Below are positions 32,778 through 42,945 of a stretch of DNA of 64,000 nucleotides, in pieces. The stretch spans positions 1 to 64,000 of the forward strand of contig JAEUWH010000084.1 of NCBI GenBank assembly GCA_016785955.1, in the 5' to 3' direction. Within the stretch, counting starts at the first letter, position 1; the number at the start of each line of letters is the position of its first letter. The translations under genes were made by a program, and so were the position numbers. The DNA is from Pseudobdellovibrionaceae bacterium (GTDB lineage Bacteria; Bdellovibrionota; Bdellovibrionia; Bdellovibrionales; Bdellovibrionaceae). The notes below the pieces were generated by a model that was not told the origin of the DNA, searched no databases, and saw only the letters and a list, made by a program, of their open reading frames with translations.

Positions 32778-35700
32778 TCATAACAAAGGCGAAAACCACC
32801 GCCGCAACTGCGCGTCGGAAACATCTCGCTGCTGGATATGCTCTTTGAGTTGGTCTTCACCGATACGTCCAATGTGGAAATAGGTGGCCTCGGGGTGAAA
32901 GAAATAAAAACCACTCACCGAGCTTGCAGGTTTCATGGCTGCCGATTCTGTCAGGGATACACCAATACGTTTTTCCACATCCATCATGTTCCAAATTTGA
33001 AATTTATGTAAATGATCTGGGCAGGCTGGGTAACCGGGTGCTGGACGAATTCCACGGTATTTTTCTTTGATTAAATCAGCAACACTGAGGTTTTCCTTTT
33101 GCCCGTGAGCAAACATTTTGCGCACGTGTACGTGTGCCCACTCGGCCAAGGCTTCGGCGATACGATCACCGATGGACTTGATGAGAATGGATTGATAGTC
33201 ATCACCGGCTGCAGTCGCAGCGGCCGCCAGGGTCTCGATCTCAGAACCGGCCGTCACGCAGAAGGTACCCACATAATCGGTCACCGCCGATGACTCCGGG
33301 GCCACAAAATCGCTCAGGCAATAATGAATACCGTTGTTCACTTCACCGAGACGTTGTTGTCGCAAAAATTGAAACACATGTTTTTGTTGATTTGGTCCTT
33401 GAATATAAACTGATTCATTTTTACTGGTTGCCGGGAACAGGCCAATCAAGACTTTGGGAGTTAATGTTTTTTCTAAAATCATTTTCTTTAAAAGCGCGTG
33501 TGCTTCATCAAACAGCTTTTGTGCTTCCACGCCCGAGTTTTGTTTTTCCAGTATTTGTGGGTATGTGCCTTTCAGGCCCCACGACCAAAAAAATGGGGAC
33601 CAATCAATGTACTCACTGACTTCCTGTAAAGAGGGAGCCAGTTCATGAATCCCCAGCTGTGCAGGGGTTTCGACGGCTGCGGTTTCCAATTTCCATTTAT
33701 ATCCGTGGGCGCGTGCATGAGCCAAAGGCACTAACTCGGTTTCCGATTTACGCGCCAGAAAGGCCTCGCGAATTTGGCGGTACTCGTCTTTCACCTTCAC
33801 GCGATGGGTTTCACGCTGCGACCCCAGCAATTGCGAGCAGGCTTCCACCACTAACGAGGCGTCTCCGACGTGGACCACCGGGCCTGGATAATTAGGATCG
33901 ATTTTCACGGCAGTGTGAACTTTCGATGTTGTGGCGCCTCCGATAAGGAGAGGAATATTATAGCCAAAATCACGAAACTGCTGAGCATTGAAAATCATTT
34001 CTTCCAGGGAGGGCGTGATCAACCCCGATAAACCAATAATATCGGCTTTTTGAGTTTTGGCTTCTTCTAATATTTTTTGAATAGAGACCATGACTCCCAG
34101 GTCGATCACTTTATAACCATTGCATGCCAGCACCACGCCGACGATATTTTTACCGATGTCATGCACGTCACCTTTGACGGTCGCTAAAACCACGACCGGC
34201 TGTTGATGAGAGGACACTTTTTCGGCATCCATCAAGGGTTCCAAAAAGGCCACCGCTTTTTTCATCACGCGCGCACTTTTGACGACCTGAGGTAAAAACA
34301 TTTTCCCTTGTCCAAACAAATCCCCGACGACCTTCATACCGTCCATCAAGGGACCTTCGATGATGCTCAACGGTTTTTTGTATTTGGTGACGGCTTCTTG
34401 AGTGTCCTGCACGACATAGTCATCGATACCTTTCACCAGCGCATATTCAAAGCGTTTTTCGAGCGATAAGTTCCGCCAATCCGCCGCAGCCTTACCCGCC
34501 TCGCGACGATTGGACGTATCGTTCATCGCCGCCATTTTTTCACTGTACGCCTGCGCCCACTGAATCAATTTCTCGGGGGCTTCGCCTGAATGATTCAGCA
34601 CCACAGCTTCGCACAGATCCCGCAGGTCAGGTTCGATGTTTTCGTAGACCTCTAACATGCCCGCGTTCACGATTCCCATATCCAGACCTGCGCGGATCGC
34701 GTGATACAGGAACACGCTGTGCATGGCTTCACGGACTTTGTTATTACCCCGAAATGAGAATGACAAATTCGAGACACCACCCGAGGTCAAGACCCCGGGG
34801 CATAGGGTTTTGATTTCCCGCAGAGCTTCGATAAAGTCTAGGGCAAAACGATTGTGTTCTTCCATGCCCGTGGCCACCGTCAAGATGTTGGGATCAAAGA
34901 TAATATCTTCGGGAACAAAATTTAATTTCTGGGTCAGCAGATGGTACGCTCGCTGGCAAATCCGCACTTTATCGGCCAGGCTGGCGGCTTGTCCGTGCTC
35001 ATCGAAGGCCATCACGACTACGGCGGCACCCAATTTTTGAATTTGTCGAGCCTGCGCCAGGAATACCGCTTCACCTTCTTTGAGTGAAATTGAGTTAACG
35101 ACGGATTTCCCTTGTAAACACTTTAGTCCGGCTTCGATCACTTCAAATTTTGAGGAATCGATCATGATTGGAATTTTCGAGATATCCGGTTCTGAAACGA
35201 TCAAATTTAAAAAATCCGTCATCAATTTTTTTGAATCCAGCATGCCTTCATCAAAATTCACGTCCAGAATATTGGCCCCATTTTCAACCTGCTGACGGGC
35301 AATGGTCAATGCACCACTCAAAGAATTTTCCTTGATCAGCTTAGCAAATTTGGGAGAGCCCGTCACATTGGTGCGCTCGCCGACCATCAAAAATGAACGC
35401 TCGCCGGAAACGGGTGTTTCTAAAGGCTCTAAGCCAGACAGGCGAAACCGCACGGGTTTGGCCGCAACGGTATGAGGGCGATCGTGCTTAACATGCGCGG
35501 CAATCGCGGCGATATGCGCCGGTGTGGTTCCGCAGCAACCGCCCACGATATTGACATGTCCCGCGTGCGACATTTTCTTTAATTCCGCAGCGATGGAGGC
35601 CGGGGTTTCATCATAGCCGGTGGGACTCAAGGGATTCGGTAGTCCTGCGTTGGGGTAACAGCTGATATAACAATCGGCCATTTCGGCCAGCTCTTGGATA

Positions 35701-36503
35701 TAAGGCCGCATATCTTGGGCACCCAGAGCGCAATTAATACCGACACTCAACGGCCGAGCGTGTTTCACGCTGAACCAGAATGATTTCAACGTTTGCCCCG
35801 ATAAGGTGCGTCCCGAAAGATCGGTGATGGTCACTGACAACATCAGAGGAAATTTCTGGCGATAGTGTTCTTGCAAGGTCTCGATGGCATATAAACAGGC
35901 CTTCAAGTTCAACGTATCAAATGTTGTTTCAGGGAGCAGGATATCCACTCCTTCCTCAATAAATACTTTGGCCTGAGCGTAGTACGAGGTCACAAGTTCA
36001 TCAAAAGAAATGGCCCGATACTCGGGACGTTCAACGTCCGGGGATAAGGACGCGGTTTTGGTGGTCGGCCCCAAGGCTCCGGCCACATACGTTTTACGTC
36101 CCGTTTTTTTGAAATAATCATCACGGGCTCGTCGAGCGACCCGCACGGCTTGGCGATTAATTTCATCTACCCAGGCCTCCAGTTCATAGTCTGCCTGAGA
36201 AACCGAATTTCCGTTAAAGGTGTTGGTTTCGATGATGTCCGCGCCAGCGTTCAAGTACTGAGTATGAATTTCATAAATCACTTCGGGTCGGGTGAGGCAC
36301 AAAAGATCATTATTACCTTTAAGATCTTTTTTAGGGTTTGGAAAATGCGTGCCTCGATAGTCGGCTTCGGTCAGCTTGTATTGCTGGATCATCGTGCCCA
36401 TGGCGCCGTCGATAATTAAAATTTCTTTTTTCAGCCGCTCTTCCAGCTCAAGCAAAGTCGGAGTTTTGATAAAATCGGTTTGGGATACCCAAGTTGTTTC
36501 CAA
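32778..36503 (-). CDS. metH: Cobalamin-dependent methionine synthase
   Basis: 1241 residues, the usual size for full-length MetH, from ATG 36501-36503 after AAAGGAAA. The homocysteine domain ([10 protein letters not shown]) carries the zinc-binding Cys residues in GINCALG and [11 protein letters not shown]. The pterin domain follows ([27 protein letters not shown]), then the cobalamin cap and B12 domain ([14 protein letters not shown] with the cobalt-ligating His) and the SAM-dependent reactivation domain at the end ([15 protein letters not shown]). It methylates homocysteine with methyltetrahydrofolate. metF, which makes that methyl donor, lies just upstream on the same strand with a 94-nt gap. 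The first 30 residues before IDGAMG are slightly extended. B12 must be made or imported. Confidence 0.96.
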   Translation of the reverse strand: METTWVSQTDFIKTPTLLELEERLKKEILIIDGAMGTMIQQYKLTEADYRGTHFPNPKKDLKGNNDLLCLTRPEVIYEIHTQYLNAGADIIETNTFNGNSVSQADYELEAWVDEINRQAVRVARRARDDYFKKTGRKTYVAGALGPTTKTASLSPDVERPEYRAISFDELVTSYYAQAKVFIEEGVDILLPETTFDTLNLKACLYAIETLQEHYRQKFPLMLSVTITDLSGRTLSGQTLKSFWFSVKHARPLSVGINCALGAQDMRPYIQELAEMADCYISCYPNAGLPNPLSPTGYDETPASIAAELKKMSHAGHVNIVGGCCGTTPAHIAAIAAHVKHDRPHTVAAKPVRFRLSGLEPLETPVSGERSFLMVGERTNVTGSPKFAKLIKENSLSGALTIARQQVENGANILDVNFDEGMLDSKKLMTDFLNLIVSEPDISKIPIMIDSSKFEVIEAGLKCLQGKSVVNSISLKEGEAVFLAQARQIQKLGAAVVVMAFDEHGQAASLADKVRICQRAYHLLTQKLNFVPEDIIFDPNILTVATGMEEHNRFALDFIEALREIKTLCPGVLTSGGVSNLSFSFRGNNKVREAMHSVFLYHAIRAGLDMGIVNAGMLEVYENIEPDLRDLCEAVVLNHSGEAPEKLIQWAQAYSEKMAAMNDTSNRREAGKAAADWRNLSLEKRFEYALVKGIDDYVVQDTQEAVTKYKKPLSIIEGPLMDGMKVVGDLFGQGKMFLPQVVKSARVMKKAVAFLEPLMDAEKVSSHQQPVVVLATVKGDVHDIGKNIVGVVLACNGYKVIDLGVMVSIQKILEEAKTQKADIIGLSGLITPSLEEMIFNAQQFRDFGYNIPLLIGGATTSKVHTAVKIDPNYPGPVVHVGDASLVVEACSQLLGSQRETHRVKVKDEYRQIREAFLARKSETELVPLAHARAHGYKWKLETAAVETPAQLGIHELAPSLQEVSEYIDWSPFFWSWGLKGTYPQILEKQNSGVEAQKLFDEAHALLKKMILEKTLTPKVLIGLFPATSKNESVYIQGPNQQKHVFQFLRQQRLGEVNNGIHYCLSDFVAPESSAVTDYVGTFCVTAGSEIETLAAAATAAGDDYQSILIKSIGDRIAEALAEWAHVHVRKMFAHGQKENLSVADLIKEKYRGIRPAPGYPACPDHLHKFQIWNMMDVEKRIGVSLTESAAMKPASSVSGFYFFHPEATYFHIGRIGEDQLKEHIQQRDVSDAQLRRWFSPLL

Positions 36504-36597
36504 TGCTGAATTTCCTTTAAAACGAGTTAGCTAACCAGTTCCCTTTTCACTAACCGCGACAAAGAGAACAACCCTTGTTTCTATTTTTAATTTTCTG

Positions 36598-37554
36598 CTA
36601 TTTAAATTTTTTAACGAGATCAATAACTAGGCTTGCATCATTCATAATATAAAAATGAATATTCTTTTCGCCATTTTTAATAAGATCTTGAACTTGCTGA
36701 TGTGCCCAGCGTCGACCAATTTCTTCCACATGATTGGGCGAAGCACTTATTTCGTCCACCAATGGTTCTGGTAGATCCACACTGAAGGTCTTCGGAACCG
36801 TTTTCAGCTGAGACACCTGCTTGATAATTTTCAATCCAGGCACGATCGGCACCTGGATACCGGCTTCGATGCACGCGCGCTTAAACGTGTAAAACTTAGA
36901 GTTATCGAAAAACATTTGCGTCACAATGTAGTCCGCACCCGCCTCCACTTTCTTTTTTAAAAATTGAATATCTGTTTTAAAATTAGCGGCTTCAAAATGC
37001 TTCTCGGGATAACCGGCGACACCCACACCATAATCCAAAGGCTCACATTTGGAAATTTCTTCGATGAATTGACCTTTCTTTAGACTTTTAATTTGCTCGA
37101 CCAAATCAGACGCGTATTGATTCACGGTGCGATTTTTTGAAATCTCTTTGCTGTAATTCAGAGTATCTCCGCGCAAAGCCAAGACATTGTGAATGCCCAA
37201 ATAATTTAGCTCGATCAATGCATCTTCGGTCTCTTCTTTGGTAAAGCCCTGACATAAAATATGCGCCACTGTATCAATGCGAAACCGATTCTGGATAATT
37301 CCACAAATCCCCAAGGTACCCGGACGCTTTTTAAAAGTTCGTTTGACGATCGAGCCGTCTCCATTTTCTTGATAGTACGCGCTGGAAGCATGGCTAGTCA
37401 CATCGATCCAAGGCGGATTCAGTGGACTTAAACCCTCGGCGATATCAATGATTTCCTTGACCGAGCGTCCCCGTGGTGGTGGCACAATTTCGTAACTGAA
37501 TTCCGGTGGATTAGATTTCTCTAAAGCCCTGTGGATGTGTTCAATGACTTTCAA
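36598..37554 (-). CDS. metF: Methylenetetrahydrofolate reductase
   Basis: 318 residues from TTG 37552-37554, preceded by GGAAGGTG. The sequence begins FSYEIVPPPRG, the usual F-E-[FI]-x-P-P motif with Glu, and has LALRGDTL (LRGD), GVGVAGYPEKH, GADYIVTQMFFDN and PIVPGLKII, all hallmarks of MetF. The flavoenzyme reduces methylene-THF to methyl-THF for MetH, whose gene follows. The preceding sugar transferase gene is on the same strand 22 nt upstream, so polysaccharide and methionine genes may share transcription. Confidence 0.93.
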   Translation of the reverse strand: MKVIEHIHRALEKSNPPEFSYEIVPPPRGRSVKEIIDIAEGLSPLNPPWIDVTSHASSAYYQENGDGSIVKRTFKKRPGTLGICGIIQNRFRIDTVAHILCQGFTKEETEDALIELNYLGIHNVLALRGDTLNYSKEISKNRTVNQYASDLVEQIKSLKKGQFIEEISKCEPLDYGVGVAGYPEKHFEAANFKTDIQFLKKKVEAGADYIVTQMFFDNSKFYTFKRACIEAGIQVPIVPGLKIIKQVSQLKTVPKTFSVDLPEPLVDEISASPNHVEEIGRRWAHQQVQDLIKNGEKNIHFYIMNDASLVIDLVKKFK

Positions 37555-37575
37555 AACTCAACACCTTCCCGCTGG

Positions 37576-38898
37576 TTATCGACCTTTTCCAAAAAGAACG
37601 ACCCGAACGGTTTTAAAAATAATTAGCATATCAAGCACGAAACTAAAATTTTTAATATAATATAAATCAAATTGCAATTTTTGTTTCGAATCTTCTACGC
37701 TGGCACCATACGCATACATCACTTGCGCCCATCCCGTAATCCCGGGGCGCACCAGATGGCGAAGTTTATAGAATGGAATTTTCTTTTCTAGATCGACGTT
37801 AAACTCGGGCCGTTCGGGCCGTGGGCCGATAAAACTCATGTCGCCTTTGATTACATTCCACAACTGAGGCAGCTCGTCGATACGTGTGAGACGAATAATT
37901 TTTCCCATTCGGGTCACCCTAGAGTCATTGCTCTTGGCCCATTGCGCGCCTTGCTTTTCAGCATCCGTGATCATGGAGCGCAATTTAAAAATAAGAAACT
38001 CGCGATCATTCAATCCCGTGCGGATCTGACTGTAAAACGCCGGTCCTTTTGACTCGAGTTTAATTAAAATCGCAAAAACTAAAATAATCGGCCACGTAAT
38101 GGCCAACAAAACCAGCGCCAACATCAAATCTAAAATGCGCTTCACGCGCAAACCCAACGGGTTGTGAAACAGTTCAAAACCTTTTTCGAAAATGAACCAT
38201 TCTTGACTTAAAAAATCGACGGGCACCTTTTTTTCTATTTCTTCAAAAAACTGCGACAAGTTTAAAATCTCAACGCCAGCAAATCGCACCTTCATCAGCT
38301 CGTCGGTCAGATTTTGATTCCATGCCCCCGAGGGCAACGACACCACAATGGCCTGCCAGTCTTGATGAATTTTGGCCAACGATTGTGATGGCTGCCAATT
38401 TAAAATTTCATGATTGATTTTAAATTTCTTGACGATTTCACTCTCGATGAATGCGTTGTGATTAACATCGGCCAAAAACAGATACGACGACTTTACAGCT
38501 TGGCGAGTTTGATAGCCCCACAAAATCCGCCGATAGGTCATCGCCATAAAACCAAACAGCACGGTGGAGCCGATCAAAATGCCTCGACCAAAAATACCCG
38601 AGCGATCCTTGCTCAATAAATAGTTAATGGTCAATACAAAGGCGATTGTCATCACAAAACTCGAGGCTTGACGAATAAAGATATCCTTGAATCGATGATG
38701 AGGCTCTACATCGTAGGTTCCAAATATATAGTTAAACCCCAGCAGTGAAAACGTGATGAACCACAACCCCGGAGAATTAAAATGCCAAGCGAATTCTTGC
38801 AGGCGGAACCAGGAAAACAAATGAACAGCCAACAAATAAACAAACCCATCAAACAATAACAGCAAAAATTTATTCCGGGCGGTCAAACGTATTTTCAT
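37576..38898 (-). CDS. Polyprenyl-phosphate sugar-1-phosphate transferase (WcaJ/WbaP type)
   Basis: 440 residues. The N-terminal 120 residues hold four predicted membrane helices (LLLFDGFVYLLAVHLFSW, LWFITFSLLGFNYIFG, FVMTIAFVLTINYLL, ILIGSTVLFGFMAM), then a soluble linker domain. The C-terminal catalytic domain has a membrane helix (LMLALVLLAITWPIILVFAIL), FYSQIRTGLNDREF, FKLRSM, TRIDELPQLWNVIKGDMSFIGPRPE and RPGITGWAQV, all diagnostic of the bacterial sugar transferase family. It transfers a sugar phosphate to undecaprenyl phosphate, starting a surface polysaccharide repeat unit. It diverges from the O-antigen ligase-like gene at 38983. Confidence 0.92.
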   Translation of the reverse strand: MKIRLTARNKFLLLLFDGFVYLLAVHLFSWFRLQEFAWHFNSPGLWFITFSLLGFNYIFGTYDVEPHHRFKDIFIRQASSFVMTIAFVLTINYLLSKDRSGIFGRGILIGSTVLFGFMAMTYRRILWGYQTRQAVKSSYLFLADVNHNAFIESEIVKKFKINHEILNWQPSQSLAKIHQDWQAIVVSLPSGAWNQNLTDELMKVRFAGVEILNLSQFFEEIEKKVPVDFLSQEWFIFEKGFELFHNPLGLRVKRILDLMLALVLLAITWPIILVFAILIKLESKGPAFYSQIRTGLNDREFLIFKLRSMITDAEKQGAQWAKSNDSRVTRMGKIIRLTRIDELPQLWNVIKGDMSFIGPRPERPEFNVDLEKKIPFYKLRHLVRPGITGWAQVMYAYGASVEDSKQKLQFDLYYIKNFSFVLDMLIIFKTVRVVLFGKGR

Positions 38899-38982
38899 TC
38901 CGCCATTGTCGTTAAAATTCCACCGTTTTTCAATTGCATTTTTCTTTAGCCAACCGCCCCTCGATAGCGCTATAGTGAGCCA

Positions 38983-40236
38983 ATGACCGGATTATTGTTT
39001 GTGTTCCTTAGCGCCACCTTGATTTCCCAATCTTTTATGGATGCCATGTCGGTGGTGATCATTCTTTACATGCTCGCCCTGCGATTCAGCAAAAAAACTC
39101 AAAAGACTCAATTTCAGGCGTTGCACTCACGACACTCGTTTTTGTTTGAAATCGGTTTCATCATTTTGTGGCTGGCCACCGTCGCGATCGGTTTGAAAGA
39201 CAGCGCCCATTTTGCCAAGAACCTGTGGGAATGGAAATGGATTCTGAATCTTTATTTTATGTATTGGTTTCTGAATCACTATCTTCAGCAGCACTCAGGC
39301 CTGAACCAACCCCGAGTGTTGGATGTGGGCTTTTGGCAACCTTTGTATTGGATACTGCTGGCCTGCTTTGGCTATGGTGCCATCAGTTACGCTTCCGGCA
39401 TCGATCTGTTCAAACAAATGCCACTGACTCATGGGCAACGTTTTGCCGGTCCCTTTGACGACCCCATGAATTTTGCCCATATCTATGGAATGTATACGGT
39501 GTTTTTAGCCCCATTCGTTTTGGATTTCTTGAAGACCGGGGCTCAGCAGAAAAAACACGCACGTGATTGGCGCGCGCATGCATTGGCCAGCGTTGCCTTT
39601 GCCTGCACAGCCGTCAGCGTTTACCTTTCACTTACGCGCGGGGCCTGGATCGGGTTATTCACGGGTGTGGTGGTTATATTTTTTGTGTATAATTGGCGCT
39701 GGGGATTGTCGTTATTTGTGGCAGGATGCTTGGCCGCAATGGTGATGTATTCGGCCTCGACGACTTTCAAAACCCGGGTGGATCAGGCCCTGAATCCTTC
39801 GCAAAGCTACGACAGCGAACGCTATAACCTGTGGCGATCCAATTGGGAGATGTTCAAGGATCACCCTGTGTTTGGCGTGGGTCATGGGGACTACAAAGAG
39901 TTTTTGCCCACTTATTTTGAAAAGTTGGACATCCCTGCTGACCATTTTCAAAGTCATGCCCACAATCAATACCTTCACTTTTTAAGCAACACAGGGTTGA
40001 TTGGTTTTATTTTTTATATGACTTTCATTTTGGCACTTATGGTGTGGACGCACCAAGGCTATCGTCGCTCTCGCAACCCGGTCTTGATCGGTGCCTTGGG
40101 GGCTCAGGTGGCATTTCACATGGGCTCGTTGACCGAGTGTAATTTTGAGCGCGCCAAGGTCCGTTTGGTTTATTTATTTTTCTGCGCACTGGCTTTAGCG
40201 GTGATGGCCCAGGAGCGCAAATCGTCCACGCCTTAG
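38983..40236 (+). CDS. O-antigen ligase / Wzy-like polymerase family membrane protein
   Basis: 417 residues with about ten hydrophobic helices. The second half carries the Wzy_C pattern: YLSLTRGAWIGLFTGVVV, then a large periplasmic loop with DSERYNLWRSNWEMFKDHPVFGVGHGDYKE and HAHNQYLHFLSNTGLIGFIFYM. The conserved R of LTRG and H of HNxYL are typical of WaaL- and Wzy-type enzymes, which join glycan to lipid A core or polymerise repeats. Sequence alone does not separate ligase from polymerase. It is divergent from the initiating sugar transferase, so both serve one polysaccharide pathway. Confidence 0.85.
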   Translation: MTGLLFVFLSATLISQSFMDAMSVVIILYMLALRFSKKTQKTQFQALHSRHSFLFEIGFIILWLATVAIGLKDSAHFAKNLWEWKWILNLYFMYWFLNHYLQQHSGLNQPRVLDVGFWQPLYWILLACFGYGAISYASGIDLFKQMPLTHGQRFAGPFDDPMNFAHIYGMYTVFLAPFVLDFLKTGAQQKKHARDWRAHALASVAFACTAVSVYLSLTRGAWIGLFTGVVVIFFVYNWRWGLSLFVAGCLAAMVMYSASTTFKTRVDQALNPSQSYDSERYNLWRSNWEMFKDHPVFGVGHGDYKEFLPTYFEKLDIPADHFQSHAHNQYLHFLSNTGLIGFIFYMTFILALMVWTHQGYRRSRNPVLIGALGAQVAFHMGSLTECNFERAKVRLVYLFFCALALAVMAQERKSSTP

Positions 40237-40324
40237 TCAATTGTGTCGAAATTACATTCTAAAACTTTTGCGCCATTATAAATTTAAATTCTGTGCTATA
40301 TGGCCAAGATCATTTGGAGACATT

Positions 40325-40756
40325 ATGAAATTAATCATGACAGCATTATTTTTTTTATCAACATACGCTTTGGCGACGGTTGATGGCCATTCGCGTGCTT
40401 ATATTGTTGTTCAAGACATTCAATCCGAAGAGTTTTTCATAGAGCGCGTGCCCGTTATTGGATGTTACGGATTGTCCTACGGTCCAAAACTGGTGCAATT
40501 TACGGCGCCTTACAAAGCCAGTTCAAACATCGGCTGCGGTGGCGAGCAGTTTTTTGACGATATCAATTATTTGGTATGCGCCAAAGTTACATCCACTGTG
40601 GAATCGAAGGACTACAGCACGATCACGCACATGACATTGGATATCTCGGGCTGCGAGGAAAAAAATAATCCACAATTGATCACCATGATCCGAACAGCCG
40701 CCAAATTGAATTTTCCGCAAGCCAAAGGCGAAATTAAACTTACAATTGTAAAATAA
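40325..40756 (+). CDS. Small secreted protein of unknown function
   Basis: 143 residues from ATG 40325 after TTGGAGAC; an 84-nt longer frame exists but lacks a signal. The signal peptide is MKLIMTALFFLSTYALA. The mature part has Cys at VIGCYGL, NIGCGGE, YLVCAKV and ISGCEEK, which could form two disulfides, and looks like a compact beta domain. It lies 88 nt after the O-antigen ligase-like gene. No family recognised. Confidence 0.6.
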   Translation: MKLIMTALFFLSTYALATVDGHSRAYIVVQDIQSEEFFIERVPVIGCYGLSYGPKLVQFTAPYKASSNIGCGGEQFFDDINYLVCAKVTSTVESKDYSTITHMTLDISGCEEKNNPQLITMIRTAAKLNFPQAKGEIKLTIVK

Positions 40757-40819
40757 TAGAACAGTAAAAATAGTTTTATATAATACAATTATCTGACGAC
40801 ACACGCGATGACCTCCTCT

Positions 40820-40846
40820 GAGAAAAGTTTTTTCTAGACTTTTCTC
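40820..40846. terminator. Hairpin downstream of the small secreted gene
   Basis: GAGAAAAGT (40820-40828) and ACTTTTCTC (40838-40846) pair perfectly over nine bases with a 9-nt loop. It lies 64 nt after the stop at 40756. The stem is AT-rich and no long T tract follows, so efficiency is doubtful. No gene is seen in the surrounding 293-bp gap. Confidence 0.4.
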
Positions 40847-41049
40847 TAAAAATATCACGTGAGAGCGCGTATAGGCCTCTTCATATTTTATCATTTCATT
40901 TTCGGCAATTTTGTCTGACAAATTTATTTTTATTTTCTATTCTAGGGTTTGTTCTTCTTCATTTTTTATTACTTATAGTCATTATTCATCATTCTGAATA
41001 ATTAAACAAACTGGGTCCTTTAGGGGGTCTTTAACGCGAGGATTTTCCT

Positions 41050-42177
41050 ATGTCGACATTGCCGTTTAAAGAAAATAAAGAAATACAGCTTGGTGTCGAG
41101 ATTGAAATTCAGCTGATTGACCCAACGACAGGAGACCTAAAACCCACGGGTGCCGAGATTTTACAATCGATAAAAAACACGCACGGCACGCCACGAATTA
41201 AGTCCGAGCTTTTTCAAAGCATGCTGGAAATCGACACACCCATTTCAAAAAACGCCATGGACGCCGCCCACTCTCTGCGGGATTCGCTGTCTCTGGTGCG
41301 CGCCACGGCCGCCAAATACGACACGCAAATCATCATGGCCGGCACGCATCCGTTTGCCCACTACACCGAGGGCGAACTGACGCCGCACACGCGGTATTAT
41401 CAATTGGTGGATCGCAATCAATGGATCACACGCCGTTTGCAAATTTTTGGGCTGCATGTTCATCTGGGCATGCGCAATGGAGATCATGCGATGGCGATGA
41501 ACAATGCGCTCTGCCATTATTTACCGATCATTCTGGCACTGTCGGCCAGTTCTCCGTATTGGCAGTCGCAGGACACGGGTCTGGCGTCCAGTCGGATCAC
41601 GTTCTTCGAATCCATGCCAACGGGTGGCCCGCCTTATTTATTAAATACCTGGAGCGAATTTGAAGCCTTAATCCAGCGCCTGATGTTTTCCAAGTCCATC
41701 ACGTCACTGAAAGATTTATGGTGGGATATTCGCCCGAATATCGAGTACGGAACCATTGAAATTCGCATCGCTGATTGCCCACCGACCATCACCGAAGTCG
41801 AAGCCTTGGTGGCCCTGATTCACAGCTTAGCGGTGTTTATCGACGCCGAACTACAAAGCGGTCAACTGTTCTCGCCACCGCCCGAGTGGATACTGCGAGA
41901 AAACAAATGGCGAGCATCCCGTTACGGGATCCAGTGCGAACTGATCCAGGACATCAGCGGCCGAACGTCATCGTTTTTAGCCTCATGGCAAACCCTGCGG
42001 GAAACACTCAAGTCCACCTCGGCTCGTTTGGGGTACGACCCACTTTTTGATTTTCTGAGCCAGCTTATCCATCGTGGCCCGTCTTATCTGCGACAACGCC
42101 GACAAGGCCCCGAACTGCAGAATGTGATTCAGCATCTTATCTGGGAAAATAAAAACGACAGACCTCAGTGGGACTAG
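41050..42177 (+). CDS. YbdK-type glutamate--cysteine ligase-like (GCS2) carboxylate-amine ligase
   Basis: 375 residues, near the family norm, start ATG 41050 with AGGA ten nt upstream. LGVEIEIQLIDPTTG at the N-terminus, HPFAHY, LGMRNGDHAMAMNN and IEYGTIEIRIADCPPT are the GCS2 family landmarks. The enzyme joins the gamma-carboxyl of glutamate to an amine such as cysteine with ATP; YbdK itself is a weak ligase with an unclear physiological substrate. Its stop overlaps the convergent gmhA stop by 4 nt. Activity on cysteine is not certain. Confidence 0.85.
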   Translation: MSTLPFKENKEIQLGVEIEIQLIDPTTGDLKPTGAEILQSIKNTHGTPRIKSELFQSMLEIDTPISKNAMDAAHSLRDSLSLVRATAAKYDTQIIMAGTHPFAHYTEGELTPHTRYYQLVDRNQWITRRLQIFGLHVHLGMRNGDHAMAMNNALCHYLPIILALSASSPYWQSQDTGLASSRITFFESMPTGGPPYLLNTWSEFEALIQRLMFSKSITSLKDLWWDIRPNIEYGTIEIRIADCPPTITEVEALVALIHSLAVFIDAELQSGQLFSPPPEWILRENKWRASRYGIQCELIQDISGRTSSFLASWQTLRETLKSTSARLGYDPLFDFLSQLIHRGPSYLRQRRQGPELQNVIQHLIWENKNDRPQWD

Positions 42178-42782
42178 ATTTTTTTATCGTTGTATTGAAT
42201 GACGCCTTTATCGGCCAGCCCTTTTTCCACTAAGAAACAAAGTGTATGGTACACAAGCTGATGACACTCTTGAATCATGTTTGTGGTCTCGCCTGGAACC
42301 AGAATTATGGTGTCGGCCAGCGCTTTACATTTACCACCCTCTTTGCCGGTCAACAAAACAGATTTACCACCCACATTTTTAACCGCCTCTAAGGCGCGAA
42401 GAATATTAGGCGAATTCCCCGAGGTTGTGATGCCCAGAAACAAATCATTGGGTTTCATGTGCGCATAAATCTGGCGACTGAAAACATAGTCATAGCCGTA
42501 GTCATTCCCGATGGCGGTCATGATCGAAGTGTCTGTTGACAAGGCAATTCCGCGAATGGGCGAACGATCGGGCCCCAGCTTGACTACTAGTTCTGCAATC
42601 ATGTGCTGAGCATCTGCTGCCGAGCCACCGTTACCGGCCGCCAACAACTGCCCACCCTTGGCACATGAATCAATAATCATTTGAGCCGCATGCGCCACCT
42701 GAGACTTCACCTCGGCGGATTCGGTCATTTTTTTAAGATTCATCAAAGCGGCACCAAAGGCTTCATCGATAAATGCATTCAT
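42174..42782 (-). CDS. gmhA: Phosphoheptose isomerase, SIS domain
   Basis: 202 residues. The SIS fold is shown by AAGNGGSAADAQHMIAELV, STDTSIMTAIGNDYGYDYVFSRQI and GITTSGNSPNILRALEA. His in AQHMIAE and in the ECHQLVYH segment correspond to the zinc-binding and catalytic residues of GmhA. It converts sedoheptulose 7-phosphate to glycero-manno-heptose 7-phosphate for the lipopolysaccharide inner core. No other heptose genes are in the window. DiaA-type SIS proteins are similar and not wholly excluded. Confidence 0.85.
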   Translation of the reverse strand: MNAFIDEAFGAALMNLKKMTESAEVKSQVAHAAQMIIDSCAKGGQLLAAGNGGSAADAQHMIAELVVKLGPDRSPIRGIALSTDTSIMTAIGNDYGYDYVFSRQIYAHMKPNDLFLGITTSGNSPNILRALEAVKNVGGKSVLLTGKEGGKCKALADTIILVPGETTNMIQECHQLVYHTLCFLVEKGLADKGVIQYNDKKI

Positions 42783-42945
42783 ACGTCTTTTACCTCTAGA
42801 GATTGAAGTTTTAACTCCGAAAATTCAATTTACGGATTTCTTCTATCTTACTCCTAAAAATACGGATTTCAACGGGATTTCAGCAATCCTCCACACCCGA
42901 CCAATTCTTGCTAAGCGCTGATTCCAAGACTTTTAAGGAGATTTC

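Noticed and set aside
36504-36597. Possible SAM or cobalamin riboswitch ahead of metH
   Set aside because: The 94-nt gap is too short for a cobalamin riboswitch and shows no recognisable riboswitch core.
40523-40921. Minus-strand 132-codon frame with His/Phe-rich product
   Set aside because: It overlaps a signal-peptide gene on the opposite strand and its downstream hairpin.
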